Part shown: positions 17,166-26,244 of the stretch, one piece after another
Layout of the letters: each line of letters starts with the position of its first letter
Position numbering within the stretch: position 1 is the stretch's first letter
Assembly: GCA_018436095.1 (NCBI GenBank)
Contig: JAHDMJ010000018.1
Coordinates: 62,001-126,000, forward strand
DNA: 64,000 nucleotides
Direction of reading: 5' to 3'
Source: Clostridia bacterium
GTDB lineage: Bacteria; Bacillota; Peptococcia; DRI-13; UBA5745
The notes under the pieces: model-generated
What the model saw: the letters and a program-made list of their open reading frames with translations, nothing else
Told to the model about the DNA's origin: nothing
The model's database searches: none
Position numbers and translations under genes: made by a program

Positions 17166-18470
17166 TTAATATTCTGCCTGCAAATGAAGCGTGCCGGCAT
17201 TCTTAAGCGTGTAATTGAAGAAATCCAGCACAATTTGATTCATTGTCTCGATGCAATACCGGCTGTCCGCCTCACCGGTACCCAGCATGTGCGCCAGTGC
17301 CGGAGAAAAGAGCGGAAGGTCGGTAAAGTTCAGGTGCCCGGAGCCACGGATTACAACATCATAAGCTTCAATCCCCCGTGCACTGGCGGATAAATTGTTA
17401 TAGGCCTCTCCCAGCTCCTTTGCATCTTCATAATGGCTTTCGTTGTATAGGTTCAGTAGGGGAACGGGATAAGGGTCTGCATTCAGGGCTGCCTGACCGT
17501 TTTCAAAACCGAGCTCCTCGCCGATCATCGTACCGTCAATTACGATCACCGCATCCACATTCTGTCGTTCCCGCGCCAGCTGTGCTGCGGCAGCTCCGCC
17601 CAGCGAATGACCAAAAAGCCCGATTTTTTCCTCATTAATTATGGAATAGATGAATTCCGGCATTTCTTCTTGTGCATTGTTCAGGATTTCATCCAGGACG
17701 AAATCCATGTCGGCGGTGCGCAGCGCCAGCCATTCATGTGTCTTTTGATAGGTCGTCTGCTCGTCATATTCTTCGTTTGTGATGCTTACGGCGTCACTCA
17801 GAAATTGTGTATTGACCAATGTGGTACTGCCGTCTGTATGCCTGGCAAAGAAAGCATGATAGCTGTGGTCGATGCTGCATACCACATACCCATTGCTGGC
17901 AAGATTTTCAAAGGTTGAGAGGTTACTGCCGCGATACCCGAACGACCCGTGGGAGAATACGAGAAGCGGGTAGCTGTCTGCGGCTGCTCCGGTGTCAGGA
18001 TACCAGAACTGAACCGTCAGCTTTCTGTTTTCACCCGCCTCGGAAAAGGGATCGGTGCGTGAGGCATCCACGAAGGTAATGCTTTCGGTATTCACAGTAT
18101 AAGGTCCTGTCGAAGCAACCGGCTTGAACTGCGGGAAGAGGATGCCGGGCAGGATGCAAACTGCGAGCAGGACACACCCATTCACGCAGGAAAATATGGT
18201 GCGCCATCCCTTATAATCCTTTTCCATCCTTGTTTTTTTTATAAAATATATGCCACTGAAAATCGCGAGAACGGCGAGCAGGATAAACAGCCCCATCCAG
18301 CGAAATCCCCACCAATAAGACCCAGTCGCCAAGAGCAAGGTAAAGAGGGCAAAAGCGGTGAGTCGGATGGTATGCGCTACCTTCATCTGACGATTTTTGG
18401 TGACCATTCGATAAATAAGAAATCCGATTTGAGTACAAAGCGCAATCAGTAATGTGATGATTCCAAGCAT
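17166..18470 (-). CDS. membrane-anchored alpha/beta hydrolase (PAF-acetylhydrolase/dienelactone hydrolase-like)
   Basis: Serine hydrolase with four or five N-terminal membrane helices (residues 1-120) and an extracytoplasmic or cytoplasmic alpha/beta hydrolase domain (about 130-430). The nucleophile elbow is GHSLGG (near 292), the oxyanion region is VFSHGSFGYRG, and the final GSGHLNF supplies the catalytic His. The arrangement resembles bacterial platelet-activating-factor acetylhydrolase-like proteins. Substrate unknown. It is the only gene of its unit; the LytTR pair lies downstream on the same strand after about 150 bp. Confidence 0.82.
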   Translation of the reverse strand: MLGIITLLIALCTQIGFLIYRMVTKNRQMKVAHTIRLTAFALFTLLLATGSYWWGFRWMGLFILLAVLAIFSGIYFIKKTRMEKDYKGWRTIFSCVNGCVLLAVCILPGILFPQFKPVASTGPYTVNTESITFVDASRTDPFSEAGENRKLTVQFWYPDTGAAADSYPLLVFSHGSFGYRGSNLSTFENLASNGYVVCSIDHSYHAFFARHTDGSTTLVNTQFLSDAVSITNEEYDEQTTYQKTHEWLALRTADMDFVLDEILNNAQEEMPEFIYSIINEEKIGLFGHSLGGAAAAQLARERQNVDAVIVIDGTMIGEELGFENGQAALNADPYPVPLLNLYNESHYEDAKELGEAYNNLSASARGIEAYDVVIRGSGHLNFTDLPLFSPALAHMLGTGEADSRYCIETMNQIVLDFFNYTLKNAGTLHLQAEY

Positions 18471-18698
18471 AAGTGATACTCCCTTTCTGTCTGTTGTCGT
18501 GGACAGTATAACCTATGCATTTTGACGCTTCAATGAAATTGAGGGTAAGTTGCGTTTTTCCCATTTGAGTTGCATTTTTTCCTATAGATAAAGCAGCTTG
18601 AACATCGGATCAGATATCTGCGGTATCCTGCTCCCAAAAGCGAAGGCAGCGGGCTGCACAGGCAGGCAGTCCTGTATTATAATGTTGGTGTATATGAG

Positions 18699-18744
18699 AA
18701 AGAGCCGCCGCCCAGTGATAAAATTCCTAGGCGGCAGCTCTTTT
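18699..18744 (-). terminator. terminator after the LpdD-like gene
   Basis: Arms AAAGAGCCGCCGCC and GGCGGCAGCTCTTTT, with one bulge, around a 17-base loop. It follows the minus-strand gene at 18822. Confidence 0.75.
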
Positions 18745-18821
18745 CCATTTTGTGCGGGCTCAATGCGGACCGGAGCTGCAACGGAAGCCGGAGTGGAGCC
18801 GAACAGGCCCTGAACACGCCT

Positions 18822-19202
18822 TTATACCTTAAGCAGATTTTCTTTGATTTGCCCGGCGATTTCCGCAAGCAGCGTCAGAAAGCCCTCAATATCTTCGGCG
18901 GCGGCGTTGTCAATGTGAACACCGGCGGTGACCACCACTGTCTGGCCGCTGGCCAGGCAAAGCTCCCGGGCCAAAGGTTGGGCCAGGCCGTCGTCTTTAT
19001 GGCCCAGGACATTGAGAACGGAAGCGGTGGCACTCATGCTGCCGTCCTGCTTTAAGCTGGGCCGGGGCTGGCAAAGAACCACACAGCCGATGTGACTTTT
19101 TTCACCGCCGCCCAAATAAACATTGATTCCCTCATCGCATTGGGTGGCCACAGCTTCCAACAGCAGTTTGCCCTTGCCTGCCTTTGCTTGAATGATATTC
19201 AT
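18822..19202 (-). CDS. small conserved protein, LpdD/prenylated-flavin chaperone-like
   Basis: 126-residue soluble protein. The pattern GGGEKSHIGCVVLCQPRPSL, then SATASVLNVLGHKDD, then VVVTAGVHIDNA matches the small-family proteins related to LpdD, which are linked to UbiD-type decarboxylases. No ubiD or ubiX gene is in the window. The gene lies divergently next to the molybdenum hydroxylase operon, where similar proteins are sometimes seen in anaerobes. The start ATG at 19202 has a weak upstream AGAAGGGCGG site. Function in this context is unknown. Confidence 0.6.
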   Translation of the reverse strand: MNIIQAKAGKGKLLLEAVATQCDEGINVYLGGGEKSHIGCVVLCQPRPSLKQDGSMSATASVLNVLGHKDDGLAQPLARELCLASGQTVVVTAGVHIDNAAAEDIEGFLTLLAEIAGQIKENLLKV

Positions 19203-19265
19203 GATGGTACCGCCCTTCTGTTAGTGTATTGATATTGCAGCCTTGTAGTCTATAGGCCCTTGACA

Positions 19266-19391
19266 TTATATTTCACAAGATAAAGGGTCACTGGCTTCTA
19301 CAGAATAATACCCTCCAGTTTGACGCTCAATATCCCTCATCATTAAAGAGGCGACTGCTTCGCCTAATGTAGGGCCTTGACGCTCCTGCAA
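19266..19391 (-). CDS. candidate 41-residue protein, TTG start
   Basis: Short minus-strand ORF starting at TTG (19391) with GAAGGAAAGG 6-15 bases upstream and a perfect TATAAT (19418-19423) just before. The product begins MQERQGPTLGEAVASLMMRD and is soluble; no family recognised. It stops 64 bases before the LpdD-like start and could be co-transcribed with it, or be a leader peptide for it. The coding-like residue pattern and the signals are the only support. Confidence 0.35.
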   Translation of the reverse strand: MQERQGPTLGEAVASLMMRDIERQTGGYYSVEASDPLSCEI

Positions 19392-19683
19392 TTTTATCCT
19401 TTCCTTCTATTCACACTATTATAACATAGCCTGAGGAGAAGTACGGCTCTAAATCCAATCGGAAAACTATAAAATATTCGACAGACATCGACATACATCC
19501 TTTGGCGATTTGCTTGAAACCCTGTCCGGCCATTTTCAACAAGGGCCGTAAATCGAAAAATATCTTCGGCAACGCATATTAACCAAAGTGCGGTTAATAC
19601 TAGGAAATATTACTAAGGATATATTTGCTAAACGATTATGATGGGAAGTGTCTCCTTAGCAAAATACGTAAACGAGGTAAGCT
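19392..19683. other. intergenic region before the hydroxylase operon
   Basis: Holds the divergent promoters. A 6-bp hairpin TTAACC/GGTTAA lies at 19579-19597, and two copies of GACA(G/T)ACATC near 19480-19500 could be protein-binding sites. No RNA gene or ORF of note. Confidence 0.3.
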
Positions 19684-22146
19684 ATGGGCGGAACTATTGG
19701 ATTAAACGTAAAAAGAAAAGAGGCTTGGGCCAAGGTTACCGGCCAGGCCAAATACACCGACGATTTTCCCACGGTAGGCCATTATACGGCCAGACTTCTA
19801 ACTTCTCCTTATGCTCATGCCAGAATTATCAGCATAGATAAGACAGATGCCTTATCCATCAAAGGGGTCAAGGCGGTAATAACGGGAGAAGATTATCCAA
19901 ATTTCTGCGGGCCCCTGCTGCTTGACCGGCCGGCTATAGCTAATCAAATAGCCCGTTATGCCGGAGAGCCGGTAGCCATGGCGATTGCTGTGGATGAAGC
20001 TACAGCGGCTTTGGCAGCGGCAGCCGTCAAAGTGGAATATGAGGTGCTGCCTGCCGTATTCACACCCCAGGAGGCCATGAAACCGGCGGCGCCGCTGGTC
20101 CATGAGAATATAGGGAAATATGGTCATGCGGCCGAGGATATAAACCCCAGGCCCAACAGCAATATCTCCAGCTATTTTCCCGTAAGAAAGGGCAATATGA
20201 CGGAAGGGTGGAGCAATAGCCAAGTAACCATCGAGCAGGAGTTTTTCTTGCCCCCCTCCGATCACCTGGCCATGGAAGTGCGGGCTGCCAGGGCGGAAAT
20301 CTCGAAGGATGGTATGGTGACGATCACCACATCATCCCAGGCGCCTTTTGAAGTGAGAAAGCAAATTGCCGAATGCTTTCAGGTTCCCGCCGGCAATATC
20401 CGGGTGCTGGTGCCTTTTGTGGGAGGCGGCTTTGGCGGCAAGGCCCCGGTGATGCAGGAGCTGTTGGCTTATATAGCCTCCCGGGAGGTAGCCGGCAAAC
20501 CGGTAAGGCTGGTAATGGACAGGAAAGAGGACTTGACGGCGGCGCCCAGCCGGGCAGGGTTGTCGGCCCGGATTAAGCTGGGAGCGACGAAGGAAGGCCT
20601 GCTGCAGGCGGCGGAACTTACTTTTTGGCTGGATAACGGGGCTTATACCGACATCGGGCCTTATATGGTCAAAGCTATAGCGGCAGACTGCACCGGTCCT
20701 TACCGGGTGGATAATCTTCATTGCGATGCTTATGGCGTCTATACCAATCATACCTATGCCACCTCTTGCCGCAGTTTCTCCCATGAATCCCTGACCTTTT
20801 GCATTGAGCGGGCCATGGATCTGCTGGCGGAAAAACTGGCTATGGATCCTTTGAAGTTGCGGATGGTCAATGCAATAACGGCGGGGCATTATACGCCTAC
20901 CCAGGTCTTGGGCACTTTCAGCAATCTGGGTAATCTGCCGGCCTGCATCAGCAGGCTGCAGGAGATGACAGATTGGCAGGAAGGCCCGCCGGTGCAAATA
21001 ACGGCGGATACGGTAAGGGCCAAAGGCATGGCTTGTTTTTGGAAGGCGGCCACACCGCCTACCAACGCTCCTTCCGGCGCTTTGATTACCTTCAATCCCG
21101 ACGGCTCTTTGAATTTGAACACAGGCGTGGTGGAAATGGGCAGCGCCAGCCAGTCTCATCTGGCTCAAATGCTGGCGGATAAGCTGGGCATTAGCGATGA
21201 TCAGGTTCATGTAGTCCTGGAGGTGGATACCCGGCTGAATCCTGTTCACTATAAAACGGTGGCCAGCATCACCTCCTACATTGCCGGCCGGGCAGTAATG
21301 CGGGCGGCGGAGGATATTTTAGCCCAATTGCGCAAGATGGGAGCCGAAGCCTTAAGCTGTTTCCCGGAGGATATCGAAATCAAGCAAAGCCGGGTTTATG
21401 CCCGGCAGAATCCTGATATTTACATAGAGTTTAAAGATATCGTCATGGGTTATAAAGATGTTTTCGGTAATTCAATAGGGGAGCCGGTGGTAGGCCGGGG
21501 TACCAGCATGTTTAAGGGGCTCAGCAACCTGAATCCGAAAACCGGCAAAGGCCAGTCGGGGCCGGCCTGGACCGTAGGGGCTCAGGCGGTGGAAGTGGAA
21601 ATGGATCTGCGGGATTATACCTATCGCATTATCCATGCCTATTCGGTGATGGATGTGGGAAATTTGATTAATCCCGAAGGCATGTCAGGCTCTGTCCGGG
21701 GTGGCATGTCCATGGGAATTTCCATGGCCAGCCGGGAAAATTTCAGCTACGCCAAAAATGGCAGGGGGGAAATGACAACACCTTCCCTGCGCAGCTATAA
21801 GGCCCTGCATATAGGGGAGGAACCCATTTATGAATTGGATTTTGTGGAAACACCCCAGTTGGATGCGCCTTACGGAATGCGCAGTATGTCGGAACACGGC
21901 ATCATCGGTATGCCGGCGGCTTTGGCCAATGCCTTGTCCAAGGCCTGTGGCGTAGCCTTTAATCAGTTGCCCTTGAAACCGGAGGACTTGTGGCGGACAG
22001 CCACGGGGACTGGAGCAGTGGCTGAGCCGATGATGGCGCCTGATGCTGCGGTGGCTGGGGCTGCAGCCGGAGATGCAGCGGGAGCTGACGCCTCGGCGGC
22101 CGCCTTTGCGGCAGGGGCCGGATTTGCAGAAGGAGGTATTCAATGA
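19684..22146 (+). CDS. xanthine dehydrogenase-family molybdopterin-binding subunit
   Basis: Large catalytic subunit (820 residues) of a molybdenum hydroxylase that oxidises a heterocycle, aldehyde or CO-like substrate. N-terminal a/b hammerhead domain (residues 1-120, VTGQAKYTDDFP), then the Moco domain with GGGFGGKAPVMQELLAYIA (about 245-263), CRSFSHES replacing the more common RGFG segment, and the C-terminal SEHGIIGMPAALANAL with the catalytic Glu. The last 45 residues are an Ala/Gly-rich tail beyond the domain end. First gene of a coupled operon with FAD and iron-sulfur subunits (overlaps of 4 bases each). Start ATG follows GAGGTAAGC. Confidence 0.88.
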   Translation: MGGTIGLNVKRKEAWAKVTGQAKYTDDFPTVGHYTARLLTSPYAHARIISIDKTDALSIKGVKAVITGEDYPNFCGPLLLDRPAIANQIARYAGEPVAMAIAVDEATAALAAAAVKVEYEVLPAVFTPQEAMKPAAPLVHENIGKYGHAAEDINPRPNSNISSYFPVRKGNMTEGWSNSQVTIEQEFFLPPSDHLAMEVRAARAEISKDGMVTITTSSQAPFEVRKQIAECFQVPAGNIRVLVPFVGGGFGGKAPVMQELLAYIASREVAGKPVRLVMDRKEDLTAAPSRAGLSARIKLGATKEGLLQAAELTFWLDNGAYTDIGPYMVKAIAADCTGPYRVDNLHCDAYGVYTNHTYATSCRSFSHESLTFCIERAMDLLAEKLAMDPLKLRMVNAITAGHYTPTQVLGTFSNLGNLPACISRLQEMTDWQEGPPVQITADTVRAKGMACFWKAATPPTNAPSGALITFNPDGSLNLNTGVVEMGSASQSHLAQMLADKLGISDDQVHVVLEVDTRLNPVHYKTVASITSYIAGRAVMRAAEDILAQLRKMGAEALSCFPEDIEIKQSRVYARQNPDIYIEFKDIVMGYKDVFGNSIGEPVVGRGTSMFKGLSNLNPKTGKGQSGPAWTVGAQAVEVEMDLRDYTYRIIHAYSVMDVGNLINPEGMSGSVRGGMSMGISMASRENFSYAKNGRGEMTTPSLRSYKALHIGEEPIYELDFVETPQLDAPYGMRSMSEHGIIGMPAALANALSKACGVAFNQLPLKPEDLWRTATGTGAVAEPMMAPDAAVAGAAAGDAAGADASAAAFAAGAGFAEGGIQ

Positions 22147-22997
22147 TTCCTGTAAACTTTGCTTATTGCCGTCCCGGTACGCCGGAGGAAGCTGTCCAGG
22201 CTTATGAAGGTTACGAAAAAGCCGGCAAAAAGACTTGGTATTACGGCGGCGGTAGTGAAATCATCAGCATGGCCAGGGTGGGCAGCATCACCCCTGAGGC
22301 TGTGGTCGATTTAAAAGAGATTCCGGCCTGCTGCGAATTGAAGGAGGAAGGGGGCCATATCAACATGGGCGGGGCCCTTTCCCTGCGGGCCATTGCCGAT
22401 TCCCAATGCTTTCCCCTCCTTGGCAAAGCCGTAGGCCGGATTGCCGATCATACCAACCAATGCCGCATTACTTTGGGAGGCAATCTCTGCGGTACTATCA
22501 TTTACCGGGAAGCTGTGCTGCCCCTGCTTTTAGCGGAGGCCCAGGTTTCCCTGCAGGGACCTTCAGGTGTCCGGCGGCTGCCTTTGCAGGAGGTTTTCGA
22601 CGGCAGAATGCAGCTTTTGCCGGGAGAATTTATCCTAAAAGTGCATGTGCCGAAGCGGTATGCGTCAATGCCCTATTTTCATGTAAAAAAAGCTCCTACG
22701 GAAAAAATCGACTATCCGGCTGTATCCTTAGCCGCTATTATTGAAAAAGGCCGGCTTAGAATCGCTTTTGCCGGGATTTGTACTTATCCTTTCCGCAGCA
22801 AAGAGATGGAAGAAGCGCTGAACGACACCGGCATGACCATTGAACAGCGGTTAAACAAAGCAGTAGAATTGCTGCCGGAAGAGCCGGCGGACGACGCTCA
22901 CTGCTCCCGGGGATACAGACAGCTTTTATTTGAAAATATGGTCGGGCAGGCATTGATGGAATTAAGCAAGGCCAGTGAGGCAGGTGCAGGGGCATGA
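22143..22997 (+). CDS. FAD-binding subunit of molybdenum hydroxylase
   Basis: Medium subunit (284 residues) that passes electrons from the iron-sulfur centres to the acceptor. FAD-binding motifs are visible: YYGGGSEIISMARVG near residues 35-49 and TLGGNLCGTII near 112-122 (the usual TxGGN). C-terminal domain PF03450-like. ATGA overlap with the catalytic subunit and with the next gene keeps the three in equal supply. Confidence 0.88.
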   Translation: MIPVNFAYCRPGTPEEAVQAYEGYEKAGKKTWYYGGGSEIISMARVGSITPEAVVDLKEIPACCELKEEGGHINMGGALSLRAIADSQCFPLLGKAVGRIADHTNQCRITLGGNLCGTIIYREAVLPLLLAEAQVSLQGPSGVRRLPLQEVFDGRMQLLPGEFILKVHVPKRYASMPYFHVKKAPTEKIDYPAVSLAAIIEKGRLRIAFAGICTYPFRSKEMEEALNDTGMTIEQRLNKAVELLPEEPADDAHCSRGYRQLLFENMVGQALMELSKASEAGAGA

Positions 22998-23590
22998 TGG
23001 AATATAATGAAGAACGATGTGTAATAGAGCTGCAAGTTAACGGTCTGGCCCGCCAGGTTATGGTCCGCCCCGCCGATATATTGCTGGATGTGCTGCGGCA
23101 GGAGCTGGGGCTGACCGGGGCTAAACCGGGCTGCAAAAACGGCGACTGCGGCGCCTGCACCGTTATTATGGACGGCTGGCCGGTGAAGTCCTGCCTGGTG
23201 CTGGCTGTGGAGGCTGTGGGCCATCAGATTATGACGGTAGAAGGCCTGGGCGCCTCCGGCGGGAAAACCAGCAGCAAATCCAGCAGTGCCGGCACCAGCG
23301 CCGGCAGCAGCAGCGGCAATGCAGATAGCGGCACCGGTAACGGCAGCGGCAACGGCAACGGCGCCGACAGCGGCTACATCGACCCGGTGCAGGCGGCCTT
23401 TGTCCAGGCCAACGCCTTCCAATGCGGCTACTGTACTTCCGGCTTTTTGATGGTCTGCCATGCTTTAGCCAATCAAAAGCCGGATGCCGAGGAATATGAG
23501 ATCGAAAGTTGGCTGGAATCCAATCTCTGCCGCTGTACCAGCTACCAGGAGGTTCGCCAGGCCGTCGATATTATGCTGGGCCGCAGCTGA
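22994..23590 (+). CDS. 2Fe-2S subunit of molybdenum hydroxylase
   Basis: Small subunit with two [2Fe-2S] clusters: CKNGDCGACTV in the plant-type ferredoxin domain, then CGYCTSG and CRCTSY in the helical domain. At 198 residues it is about 40 longer than usual because a Ser/Gly/Asn-rich stretch (roughly residues 88-127, SGNADSGTGNGSGNGNG) is inserted between the domains. Homologues have only a short linker there. Last gene of the three-gene operon; terminator at 23646. Confidence 0.9.
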   Translation: MMEYNEERCVIELQVNGLARQVMVRPADILLDVLRQELGLTGAKPGCKNGDCGACTVIMDGWPVKSCLVLAVEAVGHQIMTVEGLGASGGKTSSKSSSAGTSAGSSSGNADSGTGNGSGNGNGADSGYIDPVQAAFVQANAFQCGYCTSGFLMVCHALANQKPDAEEYEIESWLESNLCRCTSYQEVRQAVDIMLGRS

Positions 23591-23645
23591 TAAACGGCAG
23601 AACAGCTAAAACAGATAAAAACAGTTGTTTGCAAAGTGAGCTCCT

Positions 23646-23697
23646 AAAATACTTTGTTTATTTTGTTGTTAAACAGAAATAAACAAAGTATTTTTTT
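23646..23697 (+). terminator. terminator after the hydroxylase operon
   Basis: Long AT-rich stem, AAAATACTTTGTTTAT and ATAAACAAAGTATTTT, followed by a run of T. Confidence 0.88.
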
Positions 23698-23795
23698 ATC
23701 GATAAACTTTCTTATGTTATTGTAAATAACAAAATACTTGGTATGATAACGATAGCTGTAATGCTATTGGGGGAGAGCGCTTGGGAGGAAAACTT

Positions 23796-24134
23796 ATGAA
23801 TGAATTTCGTTACTGCAAAATCGAAATCTTTATCCCGGAAACTCACCTGGCTGTACTGCAAGAGGCTTTGCGCAGAGTAGATGCCGGACATATCGGCAAT
23901 TACGATAGCTGCCTGTCTTATAGCAGGGTTATCGGCTGCTGGCGGCCCTTGCCAGGCAGCAGCCCTTATATCGGCGAGGAAGATAGCGTTAGCTCAGAGC
24001 CGGAACTGAAAGTTGAAGTTACCTGTCTGCGTCATAAGGCGGATATGACGATAGCTGCCATAAAGGAAGCGCATCCTTATGAAGAGCCGGTAATTAATGT
24101 GATCCCGCTCTATCGCACAGGCATTGGGTATTAG
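23796..24134 (+). CDS. NIF3/YqfO C-terminal-domain-like protein
   Basis: 112-residue protein matching the stand-alone PII-like insertion domain of YqfO/NIF3 proteins (CutA-like ferredoxin fold). Diagnostic pieces are KIEIFIPETHL at the start, SYSRVIGCWRPL in the middle and EAHPYEEPVINVIPL at the end. The domain may bind metals or small ligands; no catalytic function can be stated. Start ATG at 23796 follows TGGGAGGAAAAC. Transcribed alone between two terminators. Confidence 0.82.
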   Translation: MNEFRYCKIEIFIPETHLAVLQEALRRVDAGHIGNYDSCLSYSRVIGCWRPLPGSSPYIGEEDSVSSEPELKVEVTCLRHKADMTIAAIKEAHPYEEPVINVIPLYRTGIGY

Positions 24135-24207
24135 TATACGCACTACCCTTGCTACTGTACTGCCGTCACTGCCGCTTAATGCGATATTGCAGCCGTGTTT
24201 TTAACAA

Positions 24208-24258
24208 GGGCCGGGGCAAATTGGCTGTCAATGAGCCAAAAGGCGCCGGCTCTTTTCA
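24208..24258 (+). terminator. terminator after the NIF3-C-like gene
   Basis: Outer stem GGGCCGGGGC/GGCGCCGGCTC and a perfect inner stem TTGGCT/AGCCAA, followed by TTTT. Confidence 0.8.
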
Positions 24259-24267
24259 ATGTCATTT

Positions 24268-24360
24268 AGCTAAGAAAAAGTGGTGAAACCATGGGGCGTA
24301 AATCCGGGCTGGGTTGTGCCCGGCTGCCGGAACACAGCTTCGATTTTTGTGCAGTTAGCC
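24268..24360 (+). ncRNA. structured leader, possible c-di-GMP-I (GEMM)-like riboswitch
   Basis: The 5' leader of the diguanylate cyclase gene contains GGTGAAACC, GGGGCGTAAATCC, a perfect CCGGGC/GCCCGG hairpin and GGCTGCCGG in the order seen in GEMM-family riboswitches. An outer pairing GCTAA...TTAGC can close it. The usual GNRA-capped P1b arm is missing or reduced to a few bases, so this may be a degenerate or different motif. A cyclase downstream would fit feedback control. A covariance-model search would decide. Confidence 0.4.
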
Positions 24361-24521
24361 TTAGGAAACGGAAACAAGCCTATCCCTCTCCGCTTTACTC
24401 CTAAACTAAATGACATTGCTCTTTTTTTAGCTCTTTTCTTGTCTCTTTTCTTGGGGTGAGATACTTGAAGATTGTAATGATAACTGATAGAGTAAGACGA
24501 TAGGGAAAGGGGTGGAGCCAA

Positions 24522-26069
24522 GTGCTGAAGCGGAAAATCCGCGAGTCTGGACATGGCGTATTGACGGCGGCACTGGTTGCCGTCATCTGCATTGCGATTA
24601 CCTTTTTTTATTTGACTTCCTATTATAAAATCGGCGATATTTATCAAAATGAGACTGAGGCTATCGTTGTCGATTTAAAAAAGGCCTTTTTAAAAAGCAC
24701 CATCGATAATCTGTTTTATGAGATTGATCTGGACCGCCGGCTGGAGGACCAGCGCTATAATGAAATTGTAGAATGCCGCTATGACCTGTTAAGCCATCAA
24801 GAATATGCAGACGAGAAGGAATTTGGCCAGTCCCTGACGGCCAAATTTCACAGTGACTTTCAGGAAGGCGATGATTATTGGTCAGTTTTGCTTTGGAACA
24901 ACAAAAGTGGCGGAGTCCTCTATGATCCCAGGGAATTGCTGGTTCAAGATATCGAAACAACTCTGGAAAGCCTGCAGCCTGACCTGGCCCATTACAGAAT
25001 TATCACCTACGGCGACCTTTCCTGCCTGTTTGGCATTAGCCGCCGGGATATTGAAGAGATCGTAAAAGAAGAAATCGGCAGGAGAGTCCGTCAGACAAGA
25101 TTCGATAATGATTCTTACCTTTGGATTAATGAAATCATTAACTACGAAGGCGGCAAAAACTATGCTATCCGGCTTATCCATCCCAATCTGCCGGAGACGG
25201 AGGGGATGTATCTTTCCACGGATATAAAAGATATCAAGGGTAATTTATATTTTCTTACGGAGCTGGAGGGTATTAAAAAGCATGGCGAACTGTTTAACCA
25301 ATATTATTTTAAAGAACTGAACAGCCACCGGATTTCGGAAAAAATTTCTTATGTCAAGCTTTATAAGGATTATAACTGGGTCATCGGCATGGGAATGCCT
25401 CTTAATGAGATGGACGAATACATTGCCCAGGTCAATGCCAAAAGCCGGGCGATGACAGCAAAGAACGCCTTCAGCTTATTATTGGCGTTGATCCTTATTG
25501 TGGCTTTCTGCCTGCTGCTGATCCTGCTGGTGCAAAGGTGGCGGTTCAGACGTGCAAAAGAGAGGCTGGAATCGGAGATGCACATTGACCCCATCACCAG
25601 CGCCGGCAATAGAAGATACGGTGTAAAAAGCCTGATGCGGGCTTTCGGGAGGTTCAAAACAGACGGCAACAGCCCGGCCATCCTGATGTTTGACCTGGAT
25701 CATTTTAAAGAAATCAATGATAATTGGGGCCATGACGTGGGGGATCGAATATTGCAAGAGATAACGGCCATTGTATGCGGGACTATCCGCAGTACAGACC
25801 ACTTGATTCGCTGGGGCGGCGATGAATTTGTCGGTATTATTTATGGGATGAGGGAAGAAAATGCCGGCGCCTTTGCTCAAAAAATCAGGGAAGCCATATC
25901 GTCTTTAAAGGTTGCGGCCGGGAGCGGTGAGATTAGCCCCACGGTGTCCATTGGCATTTCCTATTTAAAAAAAGATGATGAGGACTATTCTTCCGCATTG
26001 AAACGGGCCGATCAGGCCATGTATATGGCAAAGATGGAAGGCAGAAACAGAGTCTGTATTTTGCCGTAA
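24522..26069 (+). CDS. Cache-domain diguanylate cyclase
   Basis: Membrane sensor that makes c-di-GMP. First helix (about 11-33), a periplasmic or extracellular Cache-type sensor (about 35-305; the segment DSYLWINEIINYEGG near 205 is typical of these domains), second helix (about 313-338), and a GGDEF domain (350-515) with an intact WGGDEF active site and FDLDHFKEINDNWGHDVGD. No EAL or HD domain. Translation starts at GTG 24522 with GGGGTGG 6-13 bases upstream. The leader may be a riboswitch. Confidence 0.9.
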   Translation: MLKRKIRESGHGVLTAALVAVICIAITFFYLTSYYKIGDIYQNETEAIVVDLKKAFLKSTIDNLFYEIDLDRRLEDQRYNEIVECRYDLLSHQEYADEKEFGQSLTAKFHSDFQEGDDYWSVLLWNNKSGGVLYDPRELLVQDIETTLESLQPDLAHYRIITYGDLSCLFGISRRDIEEIVKEEIGRRVRQTRFDNDSYLWINEIINYEGGKNYAIRLIHPNLPETEGMYLSTDIKDIKGNLYFLTELEGIKKHGELFNQYYFKELNSHRISEKISYVKLYKDYNWVIGMGMPLNEMDEYIAQVNAKSRAMTAKNAFSLLLALILIVAFCLLLILLVQRWRFRRAKERLESEMHIDPITSAGNRRYGVKSLMRAFGRFKTDGNSPAILMFDLDHFKEINDNWGHDVGDRILQEITAIVCGTIRSTDHLIRWGGDEFVGIIYGMREENAGAFAQKIREAISSLKVAAGSGEISPTVSIGISYLKKDDEDYSSALKRADQAMYMAKMEGRNRVCILP

Positions 26070-26088
26070 CGGGAGCGTTAAAATAGCA

Positions 26089-26244
26089 ATGAATCATATT
26101 AGAAAACCCATCATGGAATATATGGCAATAATAAGGCGAAGCGTAAACATCAAATCCGCCGCCTATCGCTGGGCAATAACCCTTGCTTTGCTGGTTGCCG
26201 CATTCATTGTAGGTTATTTGTTTCGAGTACGATCAGCGAAATGA
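26089..26244 (+). CDS. 51-residue single-pass membrane protein coupled to RCK_C
   Basis: Short ORF with a basic N-terminus (MNHIRKPIMEYMAIIRRS) and one membrane helix (about residues 29-45, ITLALLVAAFIVGYLF). Its stop TGA overlaps the next start as ATGA. Either it is a separate small subunit coupled to the RCK_C protein, or the two are one membrane-anchored protein broken by a frameshift: the downstream frame is open back through this overlap. No clear ribosome site before the ATG. Confidence 0.45.
   Translation: MNHIRKPIMEYMAIIRRSVNIKSAAYRWAITLALLVAAFIVGYLFRVRSAK

Noticed and set aside
24270-24647. 125-codon minus-strand ORF
   Set aside because: Antisense of the structured leader and cyclase start.
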